Shown piece after piece: positions 34,722 through 43,770 of a stretch of 64,000 nucleotides of DNA. The DNA is from Bacteroidota bacterium (GTDB lineage: Bacteria > Bacteroidota > Bacteroidia > B-17B0 > Aurantibacillaceae). The stretch lies in contig JAJNDK010000003.1 in the NCBI GenBank assembly GCA_021156365.1, positions 310,001 to 374,000 on the forward strand. The letters run 5' to 3'. Numbering within the stretch: the stretch's first letter is position 1; the number at the start of each line of letters is the position of its first letter. A model generated the notes under the pieces. It searched no databases and was not told where the DNA came from. It saw only the letters and a list, made by a program, of their open reading frames with translations. The translations under genes and the position numbers were made by a program.

Positions 34722-36420
34722 GCATCATTTTTTTCAGGAAAGGTGTCAGTGCCATCAGGATCAACGAAGCAACCCCGCAAAGAATAACAAATACCATGAA
34801 AAACTGGAACAGGTTGTGGATCTCAAAACCGGCAAATACCGGGTAGGAAGCACTGATATGAGCTTTATCCAGCATAGCCAGCTGCTCTGCAGAAGGAGTT
34901 ACCGTCTTGTTGAGAACGGATTCCAGGTCGATGCCCATCTTTGTGGCTGCATCGTATTTATCGCCGGTTGCAGGAAGGATCGCTCCAAGGGTACCTGCAA
35001 GTGCATAACCTGCAGCATTCGACAGGAAGAACACTCCGTATAACAAAGAAGCAAAACGTTTCGGGGATAATTTACCCACCAGTGAAAGACCGATAGGAGA
35101 TAAACAGAGCTCCCCGAAGGTCTGGATCAGGTATAATAAGATCAGCCATTTCACAGCCAGTAATCCGCTATTGCCAAGGTCCTGTACGTTGAATGCAATG
35201 ATCAGGTAGCTCAATGCGATCAGTGCCAAACCTATCGCTTGTTTCATCGGGGAAATAGGCTCACGGTTCTTAGCGCGCATTTTGTCCCACATCATACTGA
35301 AAGGAACAGCGAATAACACAACGAAGAGACCGTTAAAGATCTGCACCATGGATGCAGGCATTTGCCAGCCAAAGAAATTCCGGTCGGTTTGATTGTCTGC
35401 AATAAAGGTAAGTGAGGAACCGGCCTGCTCGAATGCGGCCCAGAAGAAAATAACGAAGAAGGATACAATATAGATCACGATGATCCGTTGGCGTTCAACT
35501 TTCGTGAGTGAAGTATCGGAAATGATCAGCCCGGCGAGTGTCAGACCACTTGAATAAATGATAGGGTAAATAATTGTCTTTACAAAATTATCGCCGCCCA
35601 TCATCCAGCGGATCCCGAAGAAGAGACAGATAAAAGCAATAACCGCAGTGATCAGTGCTTTAGTTGAGAAAACAGCTTTTTGTGCTTCGCCTTCTTCAAA
35701 ATCATTGTTGTCATTTTTAGATGGCAGACCACCGATTGGTTTACCTTCAGGTGTTACCACATATTTGTTTTTCAGGAAGTAGAAGATCAGTGTACCCAGT
35801 ACCATCGCAATTGCTGCGGCCAGGAAACCCCATTTGAAAGCATGTACATTACGGATCATAGAGAAAGTACCGTCAGGTTGTAATACCTGGTCTTTCACAT
35901 CCCCGATAAGCGGACACAGCCACTGGCTGAACAAGGCACCAAGGTTGATACCCATATAGAAGATCGTGAAGGCAGAATCCAGCTTGCTTTTTTCCGTTTT
36001 CGGATACAGGCTGCCTACCATCGAAGAAATATTCGGTTTGAAGAATCCGTTACCAAATACGATAATACCCAATGCTGCCCAGGTAAGGCTGGTAGCTGTT
36101 CCTACACTGCCTTCAAACGTAGAAGCGGCAGTAAACAACAATACCTGGCCGATAGCCATCATCGAACCACCCAATAGGATACAGTTCCTGTTACCCAGGA
36201 AACGATCGGCAATAAAACCTCCTAACATCGGGGTCAGGTAACACAGACCAAGAAAACCACCATAGATAAGAGAGGTATCTTCTTCTTTCATCATTAAAGC
36301 ATTCACCATGAATAAGGTGAGGATAGCTCTCATTCCATAGAAGTTGAAACGTTCCCACATTTCCGTCCCGAACAATACCCAAAGACCCTTTGGATGTTTT
36401 TTTTCTGCTGTGCTACTCAT
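34708..36420 (-). CDS. POT-family proton-coupled peptide transporter
   Basis: 570 residues, 12-14 membrane helices. Signature EMWERFNFYGMRAIL near residue 20 and GFFKPNISSMVGSLY near 130; FYMGINLGALFSQWLCP follows. A longer extracytoplasmic insert precedes helix 13 (about 470-515, with an Ala/Thr/Lys-rich stretch), absent from its neighbour. First gene of the pair; its tail overlaps the second transporter by 14 bases. Together they give the cell two peptide importers, in keeping with the secreted M1 peptidase encoded elsewhere in the window. Confidence 0.92.
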   Translation of the reverse strand: MSSTAEKKHPKGLWVLFGTEMWERFNFYGMRAILTLFMVNALMMKEEDTSLIYGGFLGLCYLTPMLGGFIADRFLGNRNCILLGGSMMAIGQVLLFTAASTFEGSVGTATSLTWAALGIIVFGNGFFKPNISSMVGSLYPKTEKSKLDSAFTIFYMGINLGALFSQWLCPLIGDVKDQVLQPDGTFSMIRNVHAFKWGFLAAAIAMVLGTLIFYFLKNKYVVTPEGKPIGGLPSKNDNNDFEEGEAQKAVFSTKALITAVIAFICLFFGIRWMMGGDNFVKTIIYPIIYSSGLTLAGLIISDTSLTKVERQRIIVIYIVSFFVIFFWAAFEQAGSSLTFIADNQTDRNFFGWQMPASMVQIFNGLFVVLFAVPFSMMWDKMRAKNREPISPMKQAIGLALIALSYLIIAFNVQDLGNSGLLAVKWLILLYLIQTFGELCLSPIGLSLVGKLSPKRFASLLYGVFFLSNAAGYALAGTLGAILPATGDKYDAATKMGIDLESVLNKTVTPSAEQLAMLDKAHISASYPVFAGFEIHNLFQFFMVFVILCGVASLILMALTPFLKKMMHGVR

Positions 36421-36654
36421 AATTTTAACGTATAATTTAACTGATTAAGGTTATTATAAGTCGCTAAAATACTCATTTTATCGTATAATCGGCTTTTCCA
36501 ATCCTACAATAATTAAGGGACATAAATAATGGTTGAAACGCTATAAAACAGGGATAAAATGGGCTTATTTTTCCACGAAAATCTTTTTTTTTGGAATATT
36601 TGCGCGCCCGGGACCTCTTCTAACTGTAAAAATACACTACACCGGAAGATTTAT

Positions 36655-36745
36655 CGCGCAGAGACGCTAAGAGCGCAAAGAAAATAATTAACTAAGACCA
36701 ATCTGCCAAAATATTTGCGACCTCTGCTCCCGATAGCTATCGGGA
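36655..36745. repeat. Dispersed repeats in the gap 36421-36764
   Basis: 36655-36680 is a partial copy of the 'GCGCAAAG' family (CGCGCAGAGACGCTAAGAGC followed by GCAAAG). 36728-36745 is the perfect palindrome TCCCGATAGCTATCGGGA, with outer GCTC/GAGC arms. The rest of the gap is AT-rich and should hold the POT operon promoter, though I see no TAnnTTTG there. Confidence 0.8.
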
Positions 36746-36764
36746 TGCGAGCAACAGGGTTTAT

Positions 36765-39700
36765 CTAAAAGTAATTATTGCTGTACCCCGCGCGTTTCCT
36801 GTTCTTGGTACGGATCTGTTGGAGTATTTCATCGATCAGCTCTTTTTCCTTGTCGCCCTTTTCTATTTCTTTCTGCTCCATGTTCAGCATATCATAGGTG
36901 ATCACCGATTTCTCATCGGCCGGAAAAACACCTGCTACATGAATAAAGAAATTACTGTCTTCTTTCTTTTTCAATTTATAGAAATAAGCAAAGCCGCTTT
37001 TGTTTTTGATATGCACAGGGCGTTTCTCAATGAAGAGCACCGTGTCTTCTGCCGGGTTCAGCTTCATATCGCCGAACAGGAGTGCATAGGCAAAATCTTT
37101 CTGGTTCAGGTATTTTTTATCGAAGAGGTTTTCCTTGTTGTATTTTTTCAGGCGCTGATACCAGTAGGCTCTCGAGTCTTCCGAAGAGCTGAGTTTTTTT
37201 ACAATGGAATCGGGAAAGCTCATGCCCTCGTTCATCAGGTAAGAGAGTATAGTGCTTTTTGTACGCCGGTCATTCAGGTTCTGTATCTTTTCTATCAATG
37301 CCCGTGCATGGCTTTCTTCCCGGAAAGGATAGATCAGGATAGAAAAGGCATAGAGGTCTTCATTACCCAGGAATGATTTGTTCCGGTCCTTCTCGCTTCT
37401 GAAAACTTCCGGTTCTGCCGGATCTTTCTGTGTGTCGGCATAGGCATCATTGCCGTTGAAATTGAAAGTGGATTTGTTATCTTCTTTCTCGATGCTGAAT
37501 TGTCTTTTCAGCTCATCCTTACATTCTTTGTAAAGAAAAGGCTTGTAATCTGCATAGGCCTCTTTGCCCAGCACTTTTTTGTATACTGCCCAGGCCAGCA
37601 ATTTATGGATGGCTGATTTATATTCGGAGTAGCGGGTAAGATCGAGTAATTTAGGATACAGCTGTTTGGTGAGGGCGAGCGTATCAAAATACGGATACAA
37701 AATATCCATGGCATTCTGGCTGCTTTCCAGTGGTGGGGTATCGTTGATCAGGAGCTCCAACAGGGTTTTGGTGGCGGCTTCCGTTTTCAGGTCGCCGAGA
37801 GTTTGCAGCACTATTATCTGCAGCTCGGTAGAGTCGGTATAGCTTTCATAGAGTTTTTTCAGCTCGGTTGCAATGTTCGGACTTTTGCTGTAGCCTAGTC
37901 CGCGGATGATATTGATCTTTGAATTCAGGCTGAGTGCACTGAAACCCGGGTTCCGGATATTGCGCAGGATAATGCTGTCGTCGGAAGCATAAAAATCCAC
38001 ATCATGTGCTTCAATGGCATTTTTAGCGCCTAATTGTGTAGGCTTGTCTTTGCTGTAGATATCTGCAAAGAACTCATTCGCTTTGGAAACATATATGCCC
38101 GATCCGATCAGGGTATCGGCAGGAGTGAAGCTCTTCATGAACTCGGTCACGAAATTGCTGTGCTGTTTGCTGCTGTCGGTGTTACTGCGCAGTACATAGA
38201 TAACATCGCCTTTCAGGATCACCCGCATGTTTATTACCTGGCTGGTATTGGTGTCTGCATAACAAAACCACGCCTGCTGCAGCCCGGGCTGTATGGATAT
38301 TTTTTTGTTTTTCAGTACCAGCTCTTTCCCGTAGGCATATTTCTCCGCGCGCCGTACCCAGAAAGAATCCGCACTTTCCACATTACTGTATTTCGAAAAA
38401 CGATTGGCTTCCACCATCACACACTCCGAAGTGTTGGGCGAATAATAATAATGCGTGCGGGAGAAAAAATACTTTTTCGGCTCCGGCTCTTTCTTCGTGC
38501 TCTTTGGTTTTTTCTCTTCATAAGCCGAAAGGTATTTCTTTTCGGTATTTACCAGCGGAAAGGTGTTCACCCTGAAAAAAAGCGTGGAATCCGTATAAGT
38601 GCTCAGTGGCAGCGGATTCTGCATATCCGACAACTGAAGGGAGCCGAAGAATTTTTCCGTGTTCTTGTCTTTGGCAGAGCTGAGCAGCAGGTAATAAAAA
38701 GGTTGGGCAATTACGATCCTGCCCTGGAATTCCTTATTGTCATTTGTCGCTGTGAATTGCAGAGTAGGATAACTTGTTTTCGGAAGTATTTTTTTCGAAA
38801 CGAGCTTCATGCTTTGTTCCTTGCAAAAATTCTCAGCAAGGATATTTAATTCAAAGGTGTCTTCCTCCAGGTATTTAAAATCATGGTAAGCTGAGCGAAT
38901 GAACGTGTATTGCTTATTGTTCTCGTCATAGCCGTTCGCAATAAAATGTGCGAATGTACGGTAGCTGTAGTCCTTGCTTTGTTGTGTCTGGATCTTTGCC
39001 GGCATGTATACCGAGGCACCATAGTTAGGGAACTGATGGGTTTTGAACGATTTGCTTTTTACATCGTAGAAGCGTGCAGAGTTGAGAAAACGCTGGGCTT
39101 CCTCCCCTTTAGCATATTCCCCGTTCCCGTTCACTTTCACAATGATGAGCTGCGAAGGCGCAAATACGATCCGGTAATACTGGTAGTCTCCGCGCTTGGT
39201 GATGTTCTCAATGTCGTAACCGTTCCAGCCGTTGTTGGTGGTGAAAGGTGTTTTCTTCAGGATCTTTCCGGGGATATTCTCGAACAACAAGCTGTCAAGT
39301 TTTTTCATGTAGTCGGCCGGTTTGCTTCCGAGCAGGGAAGAATAATTCTGCACGGTCATGACCATATAAAAACAGCCATTGGCCATATCAGGGAAGAGGT
39401 AATACTTATAGGACTTTGTCTTCGCTACTTCAAACATAGGACCCGGCACTTCCACTGTAAATAAACTATCCGGATCGGTGTAGGAAGTAAAGGAAACCGG
39501 GTATTTCATTTTTTCCACTTCCTCCTTGTATTTACTTTCGAGGCCGCTGTTCAGAAATATCGGCCGGACTTTATAGCCTTTTTTCGTAAGCAGGTTGATC
39601 ACGCCTTTCTCACCGGGCAGATGCGCTGCACCGACACCCGTGAACAAGGTTTTGTTGCGCATGATACTGTCCATGTTCTTCACCATGGTCTCGTTGCGCA

Positions 39701-40436
39701 GCTCCAGCATGTATTTATTGTAATTTTTGGAAGGGTAAAAAACCCTCGAGATCGAATCCATGTAATCGAGGTCGCCTTTGCGGTAAGAATCTTCTATCAG
39801 GTCGGAGTAGGAAGAGCCTTTCAGTAATTTGTTTTTCTTGTAATAGCTGATCTGGTCTTCCTCGTTCTCATCGATGCTCTCGGATGCTTTGTCCACTAAC
39901 ATTTGCGATTCTTTGTAGTTTTCGAGGCTGGCAATGGCTTTGCCGTATTTTCTTCCGCTCTGCAGAATGAAAAGGTCGAGGTAGGTGTTCTCTTCGAAAT
40001 TATCCTGACCGTCTCTTTTCCTGTATAGCAAGCTGTTTACGATCTGCGGATAATATTTCAGTACCCCTTTCAGATCTTTGTTCGTAGGGATATTGAGAAA
40101 AAAACAGTTTTTGTAAAAAGAGCCGGAGCTTTGCGGATTACTTTTGCTGATATCGAGATCGTTCTGTGGCTCGCCGTACAATTCGTTCATCCAGTTCTCC
40201 GGGTTGGTTTCCAGTCCTACCACATCCACATTTTTGATCGCAATGAAAAAAGAATCGCTCAGGTGAAAAGCCACCTTATTGCTCACGTGCATCGTTCCAT
40301 ACAGGTAGCTTGGTTTGCTGAGCCCCTTACCGCTGATCTCCCAGAAAAGCGAATTGTATTTCTTCCCGGATTGCGAAAAGCCCGTGAGAAAGAACAGGAA
40401 AAGAAGGAAGGAAAAAACTGTGTGTTTACGTGTCAT
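36765..40436 (-). CDS. Giant TraB/GumN-fold protein with HEAT-like region
   Basis: 1223 residues from the ATG at 40436 (40445 is also possible); a further start at 40553 would overlap the next gene. The signal peptide ends near TGFSQ. Residues about 25-290 carry TraB/GumN signatures: SYLYGTMHV near the start and GVGAAHLPGEKGVINLL near 268. The family is thought to be a zinc-dependent hydrolase related to Tiki proteases and erythromycin-esterase-like folds. The following 900 residues are unusual: two beta-rich segments with similar short runs, then HEAT-like helices (about 835-905) and a helical tail. Typical TraB/GumN proteins are about 300 residues, so this is a large extension of unknown role. 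Confidence 0.82.
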   Translation of the reverse strand: MTRKHTVFSFLLFLFFLTGFSQSGKKYNSLFWEISGKGLSKPSYLYGTMHVSNKVAFHLSDSFFIAIKNVDVVGLETNPENWMNELYGEPQNDLDISKSNPQSSGSFYKNCFFLNIPTNKDLKGVLKYYPQIVNSLLYRKRDGQDNFEENTYLDLFILQSGRKYGKAIASLENYKESQMLVDKASESIDENEEDQISYYKKNKLLKGSSYSDLIEDSYRKGDLDYMDSISRVFYPSKNYNKYMLELRNETMVKNMDSIMRNKTLFTGVGAAHLPGEKGVINLLTKKGYKVRPIFLNSGLESKYKEEVEKMKYPVSFTSYTDPDSLFTVEVPGPMFEVAKTKSYKYYLFPDMANGCFYMVMTVQNYSSLLGSKPADYMKKLDSLLFENIPGKILKKTPFTTNNGWNGYDIENITKRGDYQYYRIVFAPSQLIIVKVNGNGEYAKGEEAQRFLNSARFYDVKSKSFKTHQFPNYGASVYMPAKIQTQQSKDYSYRTFAHFIANGYDENNKQYTFIRSAYHDFKYLEEDTFELNILAENFCKEQSMKLVSKKILPKTSYPTLQFTATNDNKEFQGRIVIAQPFYYLLLSSAKDKNTEKFFGSLQLSDMQNPLPLSTYTDSTLFFRVNTFPLVNTEKKYLSAYEEKKPKSTKKEPEPKKYFFSRTHYYYSPNTSECVMVEANRFSKYSNVESADSFWVRRAEKYAYGKELVLKNKKISIQPGLQQAWFCYADTNTSQVINMRVILKGDVIYVLRSNTDSSKQHSNFVTEFMKSFTPADTLIGSGIYVSKANEFFADIYSKDKPTQLGAKNAIEAHDVDFYASDDSIILRNIRNPGFSALSLNSKINIIRGLGYSKSPNIATELKKLYESYTDSTELQIIVLQTLGDLKTEAATKTLLELLINDTPPLESSQNAMDILYPYFDTLALTKQLYPKLLDLTRYSEYKSAIHKLLAWAVYKKVLGKEAYADYKPFLYKECKDELKRQFSIEKEDNKSTFNFNGNDAYADTQKDPAEPEVFRSEKDRNKSFLGNEDLYAFSILIYPFREESHARALIEKIQNLNDRRTKSTILSYLMNEGMSFPDSIVKKLSSSEDSRAYWYQRLKKYNKENLFDKKYLNQKDFAYALLFGDMKLNPAEDTVLFIEKRPVHIKNKSGFAYFYKLKKKEDSNFFIHVAGVFPADEKSVITYDMLNMEQKEIEKGDKEKELIDEILQQIRTKNRKRAGYSNNYF

Positions 40437-40501
40437 GTGTCGCATTAAGCAGGTTGTAGAATAACGATGTAATGTAGAATTTATTTTTGAAAAAAGGAAG
40501 T

Positions 40502-40987
40502 TTAAAGCCCTGCGCTTTTCAACCGTTCTACGATCGCAAACACTGCCGGGCACACCAATGTGTTATTAAAAGTTAAATCCAGGAGCTGGTACATTTTCTT
40601 CCGGTCGGTGTGCGGGTACTCCCTGCAGGCTGTGGGGCGCGACTCATAGACGAGGCAGTAGTTCTCCGCATCGAGGAAAGGACAGGGAGCCGAGTTCAAT
40701 ACATAGTCTTTGTCCTTGTCGAGATGCAGGTATTTATCGATAAAAGCGGAGGGGCTCATGCGCAAATGCCTGGCCACACTTTCAATGTCTTTTTGCCGGA
40801 AAATAGGGCTGGTGGTTTTGCAGCAATTGGCGCAGGTGAGGCAATCGATCTGCTCAAAGGCTTCTTCATGCGCTGCGTGGAAGGCATCGTCAAGCTTACG
40901 GGGATTCGCTTTTTTTAGTTTGGAAAGAAATTGTTTGTTTTGATCTTTTCCTGTGATAGCCCGATGTCTGAAAGCTTTCAGATCCAT
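40502..40987 (-). CDS. YkgJ-family cysteine-cluster protein
   Basis: 161 residues. The cysteine cluster CLTCANCC (near 53-60) and later APCPFLDAENYCLVYESRP with TACREYP match the YkgJ-type zinc- or iron-binding domain (PF03692). Members bind a metal or iron-sulfur cluster; their roles are mostly unknown. It sits between the FtsB-like gene (2-base gap) and the TraB-like gene (65 bases). Confidence 0.88.
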   Translation of the reverse strand: MDLKAFRHRAITGKDQNKQFLSKLKKANPRKLDDAFHAAHEEAFEQIDCLTCANCCKTTSPIFRQKDIESVARHLRMSPSAFIDKYLHLDKDKDYVLNSAPCPFLDAENYCLVYESRPTACREYPHTDRKKMYQLLDLTFNNTLVCPAVFAIVERLKSAGL

Positions 40988-40989
40988 TT

Positions 40990-41277
40990 TTACTTTTTAA
41001 CGATAACAAAAACATCCTCATTGTCTTTTTTCATCAGGTAGTTCTCGCGTGCAAATTTCTCCAGGTTGGTCGAATCGGTTTGCAGCTCCGTGATCTCTTT
41101 TTTAGTATCGGTAATAGCTTTGATATAATAATCACGTTCGGATTCCAGCTTCTTCACTTTGCTGCTGAGGTCCATCTGCGTGGCAAAATCATTCTTGTCG
41201 AAAAAACTGAGCCACACAATAAGTGCCACTACAGTGATGACATATTTATTTTTTATGATGGAGAAAAATACTTTCAT
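40990..41277 (-). CDS. FtsB/DivIC septum-formation initiator
   Basis: 95 residues. A short cytoplasmic tail is followed by one membrane helix (about 12-25), a coiled coil (about 35-70, SSKVKKLESERDYYIKAI) and the small conserved C-terminal part FARENYLMKKDNEDVFVI, which is the hallmark of FtsB/DivIC. It links the divisome to peptidoglycan synthesis at the septum. Divergent from the L,D-transpeptidase, with a 51-base gap holding both promoters. Confidence 0.9.
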   Translation of the reverse strand: MKVFFSIIKNKYVITVVALIVWLSFFDKNDFATQMDLSSKVKKLESERDYYIKAITDTKKEITELQTDSTNLEKFARENYLMKKDNEDVFVIVKK

Positions 41278-41328
41278 TTTGCAGCAGAATTCTATACCTT
41301 AGTTCCTACCTGTAAAAGTACGCCGCTT

Positions 41329-42099
41329 ATGCTCTCTATTCCTGCCTCCGCGCCAAAGTTTTCAAAAAAGATCCTGTTAACATCTATATTCCTGCTGGTA
41401 TCAGTTGGTACGTATGCCCAGTCCAGCCTCAAAACGACCCAGATGACCTACAAGCGGGTGAAATCAGCCTATACGGAGAAATGGGACGGAATGAAAAAAA
41501 AGCTCGAAACCGCAGGTATCAGTGCATCTAATTATGAAGTGCTGATCCGCGTATTTAAACAGGAAAAAACACTGGAGATCTGGACGAAGAACAAGATCGA
41601 CAAAACCTACACACACCTGCTCGACTATGCGATCTGTGAATCGTCCGGAGAACTGGGGCCCAAAAGACAGGAGGGTGATGGCCAGGTGCCGGAAGGTTTT
41701 TACACGATCGACCTTTTTAATCCCACCAGCAATTATTATTTGTCTATGCGGGTAAGTTATCCCAATGGGTCGGATGCAAAAAAAGGCAAAAGGCCCCTGG
41801 GTGGTGCCATCATGATCCACGGCAACTGTGTGACGATCGGCTGCATCCCGATCACCGATGACAAAATAAAAGAGCTGTACATCCTTTGCCTCGAAAGCAA
41901 GGCTGCCGGCAATACGGTGAAAGTAGATTCCTATCCCTGCAAACTGACTGAGGAGAATATCACGAAGTTGAGTGCAAGCTTCCCGAAAGAGACCATCGAT
42001 TTCTGGAAGAACCTGAAGACAGGTTATGATCTGTTTGAAAAGAACAAAAGCAGATATTCGGTGAGTGTGGATAGCAAAGGGAATTATGTGTTTAAGTAA
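41329..42099 (+). CDS. YafK-type L,D-transpeptidase (YkuD domain)
   Basis: 256 residues from the ATG at 41329, which gives a signal peptide ending near TYAQ; an in-frame ATG at 41080 reads backwards through the FtsB gene and is rejected. The catalytic motif is IMIHGNCVTIGCIPI: His near 163 and nucleophilic Cys near 172, with GDGQVPEGFYTI upstream as usual for the YkuD fold. The close resemblance is to YafK/DpaA-like proteins, which cut or make bonds on meso-diaminopimelate in peptidoglycan. Pairing with FtsB suggests an envelope role. Confidence 0.88.
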   Translation: MLSIPASAPKFSKKILLTSIFLLVSVGTYAQSSLKTTQMTYKRVKSAYTEKWDGMKKKLETAGISASNYEVLIRVFKQEKTLEIWTKNKIDKTYTHLLDYAICESSGELGPKRQEGDGQVPEGFYTIDLFNPTSNYYLSMRVSYPNGSDAKKGKRPLGGAIMIHGNCVTIGCIPITDDKIKELYILCLESKAAGNTVKVDSYPCKLTEENITKLSASFPKETIDFWKNLKTGYDLFEKNKSRYSVSVDSKGNYVFK

Positions 42100-42105
42100 A
42101 ACGAG

Positions 42106-42765
42106 ATGAGAAAAGATAAACTACAACGCATTTTTGCCGTCTTCTTATATCTGGTTGCGTTTCACGCATTGGGACAAACGGTCACAGATACCTGTTCTGA
42201 AAAACCTTTTATTAAGAAGAGGAACTATACGAAGGAAGAACTTAGTAATAAAAAAACTCTTTTTTACAGAGATGCACTGTCGCCTCATCCTTTTTTCTCA
42301 TACATACATTATGAAACCAATGGAGACTGCAATTCAGAAGGAGTTGAAATAGCAAATCACGAGTGGAAAGGTGATACGCTCCGGATCTACACATTCTGGT
42401 GTCATGCAGGAGATCCCGGGGGTTGGGAGTGGGGCGGAAGAATCATGGAATACAAATGGGATTGTGCGAACAAAAAGCTTCTGAAGATCGATGCGCGGCT
42501 CTATATCGAAATGTCCGGTATGCCCGGAGGTATGCCGCTTGCGGGGGGAGAAACAGATCCCGAAATAATGCAGCAACGCAAAGCATTCAAACAGGATATG
42601 GCTAAACAATACAAAGCACGTTTTGTCAGCGGGAAAGAGGCAACCGCTTTGGTAAACAGGGCCCGTGAATTTCTCAAAACAGATATCGACGAGGCGACCA
42701 AACACTGGAAGAAAGCTTATGGTCCGGATGGGGGTGCTGGAAGTGGCTTTGGCTACAGAAAATAG
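42106..42765 (+). CDS. Exported protein of unknown function
   Basis: 219 residues. Signal peptide ends HALGQ (about 24). The mature protein has an early strand-rich part (LRIYTFWCHAGDPGGWEWG near 85-105) and a helical end. It starts six bases after the L,D-transpeptidase and ends 3 bases before the convergent PorP/SprF gene, with no terminator between. I do not recognise it; cotranscription suggests an envelope role. Confidence 0.7.
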   Translation: MRKDKLQRIFAVFLYLVAFHALGQTVTDTCSEKPFIKKRNYTKEELSNKKTLFYRDALSPHPFFSYIHYETNGDCNSEGVEIANHEWKGDTLRIYTFWCHAGDPGGWEWGGRIMEYKWDCANKKLLKIDARLYIEMSGMPGGMPLAGGETDPEIMQQRKAFKQDMAKQYKARFVSGKEATALVNRAREFLKTDIDEATKHWKKAYGPDGGAGSGFGYRK

Positions 42766-42768
42766 ATC

Positions 42769-43770
42769 TTAGAATTTCGGGCAGGAGATCAATACCTTTT
42801 TCGATTTGCGACTGCGTTTGGCGATCTCGTAAATAATAGAGATCTCATGCGATCCTGTAGAGTTCCCAAGCAATTTATGCAAGGTGAGATCATAGCTGTA
42901 TGCGATCCGCATGTCGAAACTTTTGATGTCGGCGCCGATCAGCACACACAAAGCATCATGGTTCGGGAAAGCCGGCTTATAATGTTTCAATGGCAAACCA
43001 CGGTACCACAATCCTAAGTTGAGTGGAAAATGTACATAATAGATCCCGATATCCAGCTGATCGTATTTTTGCTGATGACGGTAGTTAAAGGAGGGAGCTA
43101 CATATTTCAACAGTCGGTTCCCCTTTTTTTCCTGCACAAAACGATAACCGCCATGCAGGGAAAACAATACCGGCAATTTAGTTGTTCCATCGGTAATGCT
43201 TGTATTTGGCGAATTGATATGGCTGGCCGCAAAGCCCGCCCAGTATTCCGTTGAGTTCAACAGCACACCTGCATTCACGTTTACAAATCCAACCCTTGGA
43301 ACAATATTCACCGCGTCGTTGGAAACCGCAGGAGCGTTCGGACTGAGCTGATCGTTGAACACGAGCTTGCTGTAATCGATGGACTTCGTAACATAGTTGA
43401 ACTGTATGCCTCCACGCAGCTCCTGGAATTTATTCAGCTTGAGATGGTAGGCATACGAAGCACCGATGTTGGTAGTCGTGAACCGGGAGCTGCCGGCCAC
43501 ATCTCTCCATAGCTGAATACCAAAGCCGCTGTTCAGGTCAATAAGGTTGTAGTCGTAGGAGATACTGTAGGTCTGGTAGGCTTTCGATAAACCAAGCCAC
43601 TGGTTCCGGTAATTGCCAATAAAACGATGCTCGTAAGTAACGCCGGTATATGCAGGGTTCAGGTAAATGGGATTGGCATAGAACTGCGTGAACTGAGGAT
43701 CCTGCGCCACCAGGCCCCCTGCATTCAACAGGAATAATACGATCAGCTTATATACTATTTTCTTGCTCAC
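42769..43770 (-). CDS. PorP/SprF family outer-membrane protein
   Basis: 333 residues. Signal peptide ends GGLVAQ. The opening DPQFTQFYANPIYLNPAYTG and the closing SCPKF are the two ends that define PorP/SprF. Between them are about 14 amphipathic strands. In the type IX system these barrels associate with the secretion and gliding machinery; SprF is required for export of adhesins with type B tails such as SprB. It is the last gene of the adhesin-TPR/PD40-SprF operon (4-base overlap), so it is very probably the dedicated partner of the PKD adhesin. Confidence 0.93.
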   Translation of the reverse strand: MSKKIVYKLIVLFLLNAGGLVAQDPQFTQFYANPIYLNPAYTGVTYEHRFIGNYRNQWLGLSKAYQTYSISYDYNLIDLNSGFGIQLWRDVAGSSRFTTTNIGASYAYHLKLNKFQELRGGIQFNYVTKSIDYSKLVFNDQLSPNAPAVSNDAVNIVPRVGFVNVNAGVLLNSTEYWAGFAASHINSPNTSITDGTTKLPVLFSLHGGYRFVQEKKGNRLLKYVAPSFNYRHQQKYDQLDIGIYYVHFPLNLGLWYRGLPLKHYKPAFPNHDALCVLIGADIKSFDMRIAYSYDLTLHKLLGNSTGSHEISIIYEIAKRSRKSKKVLISCPKF

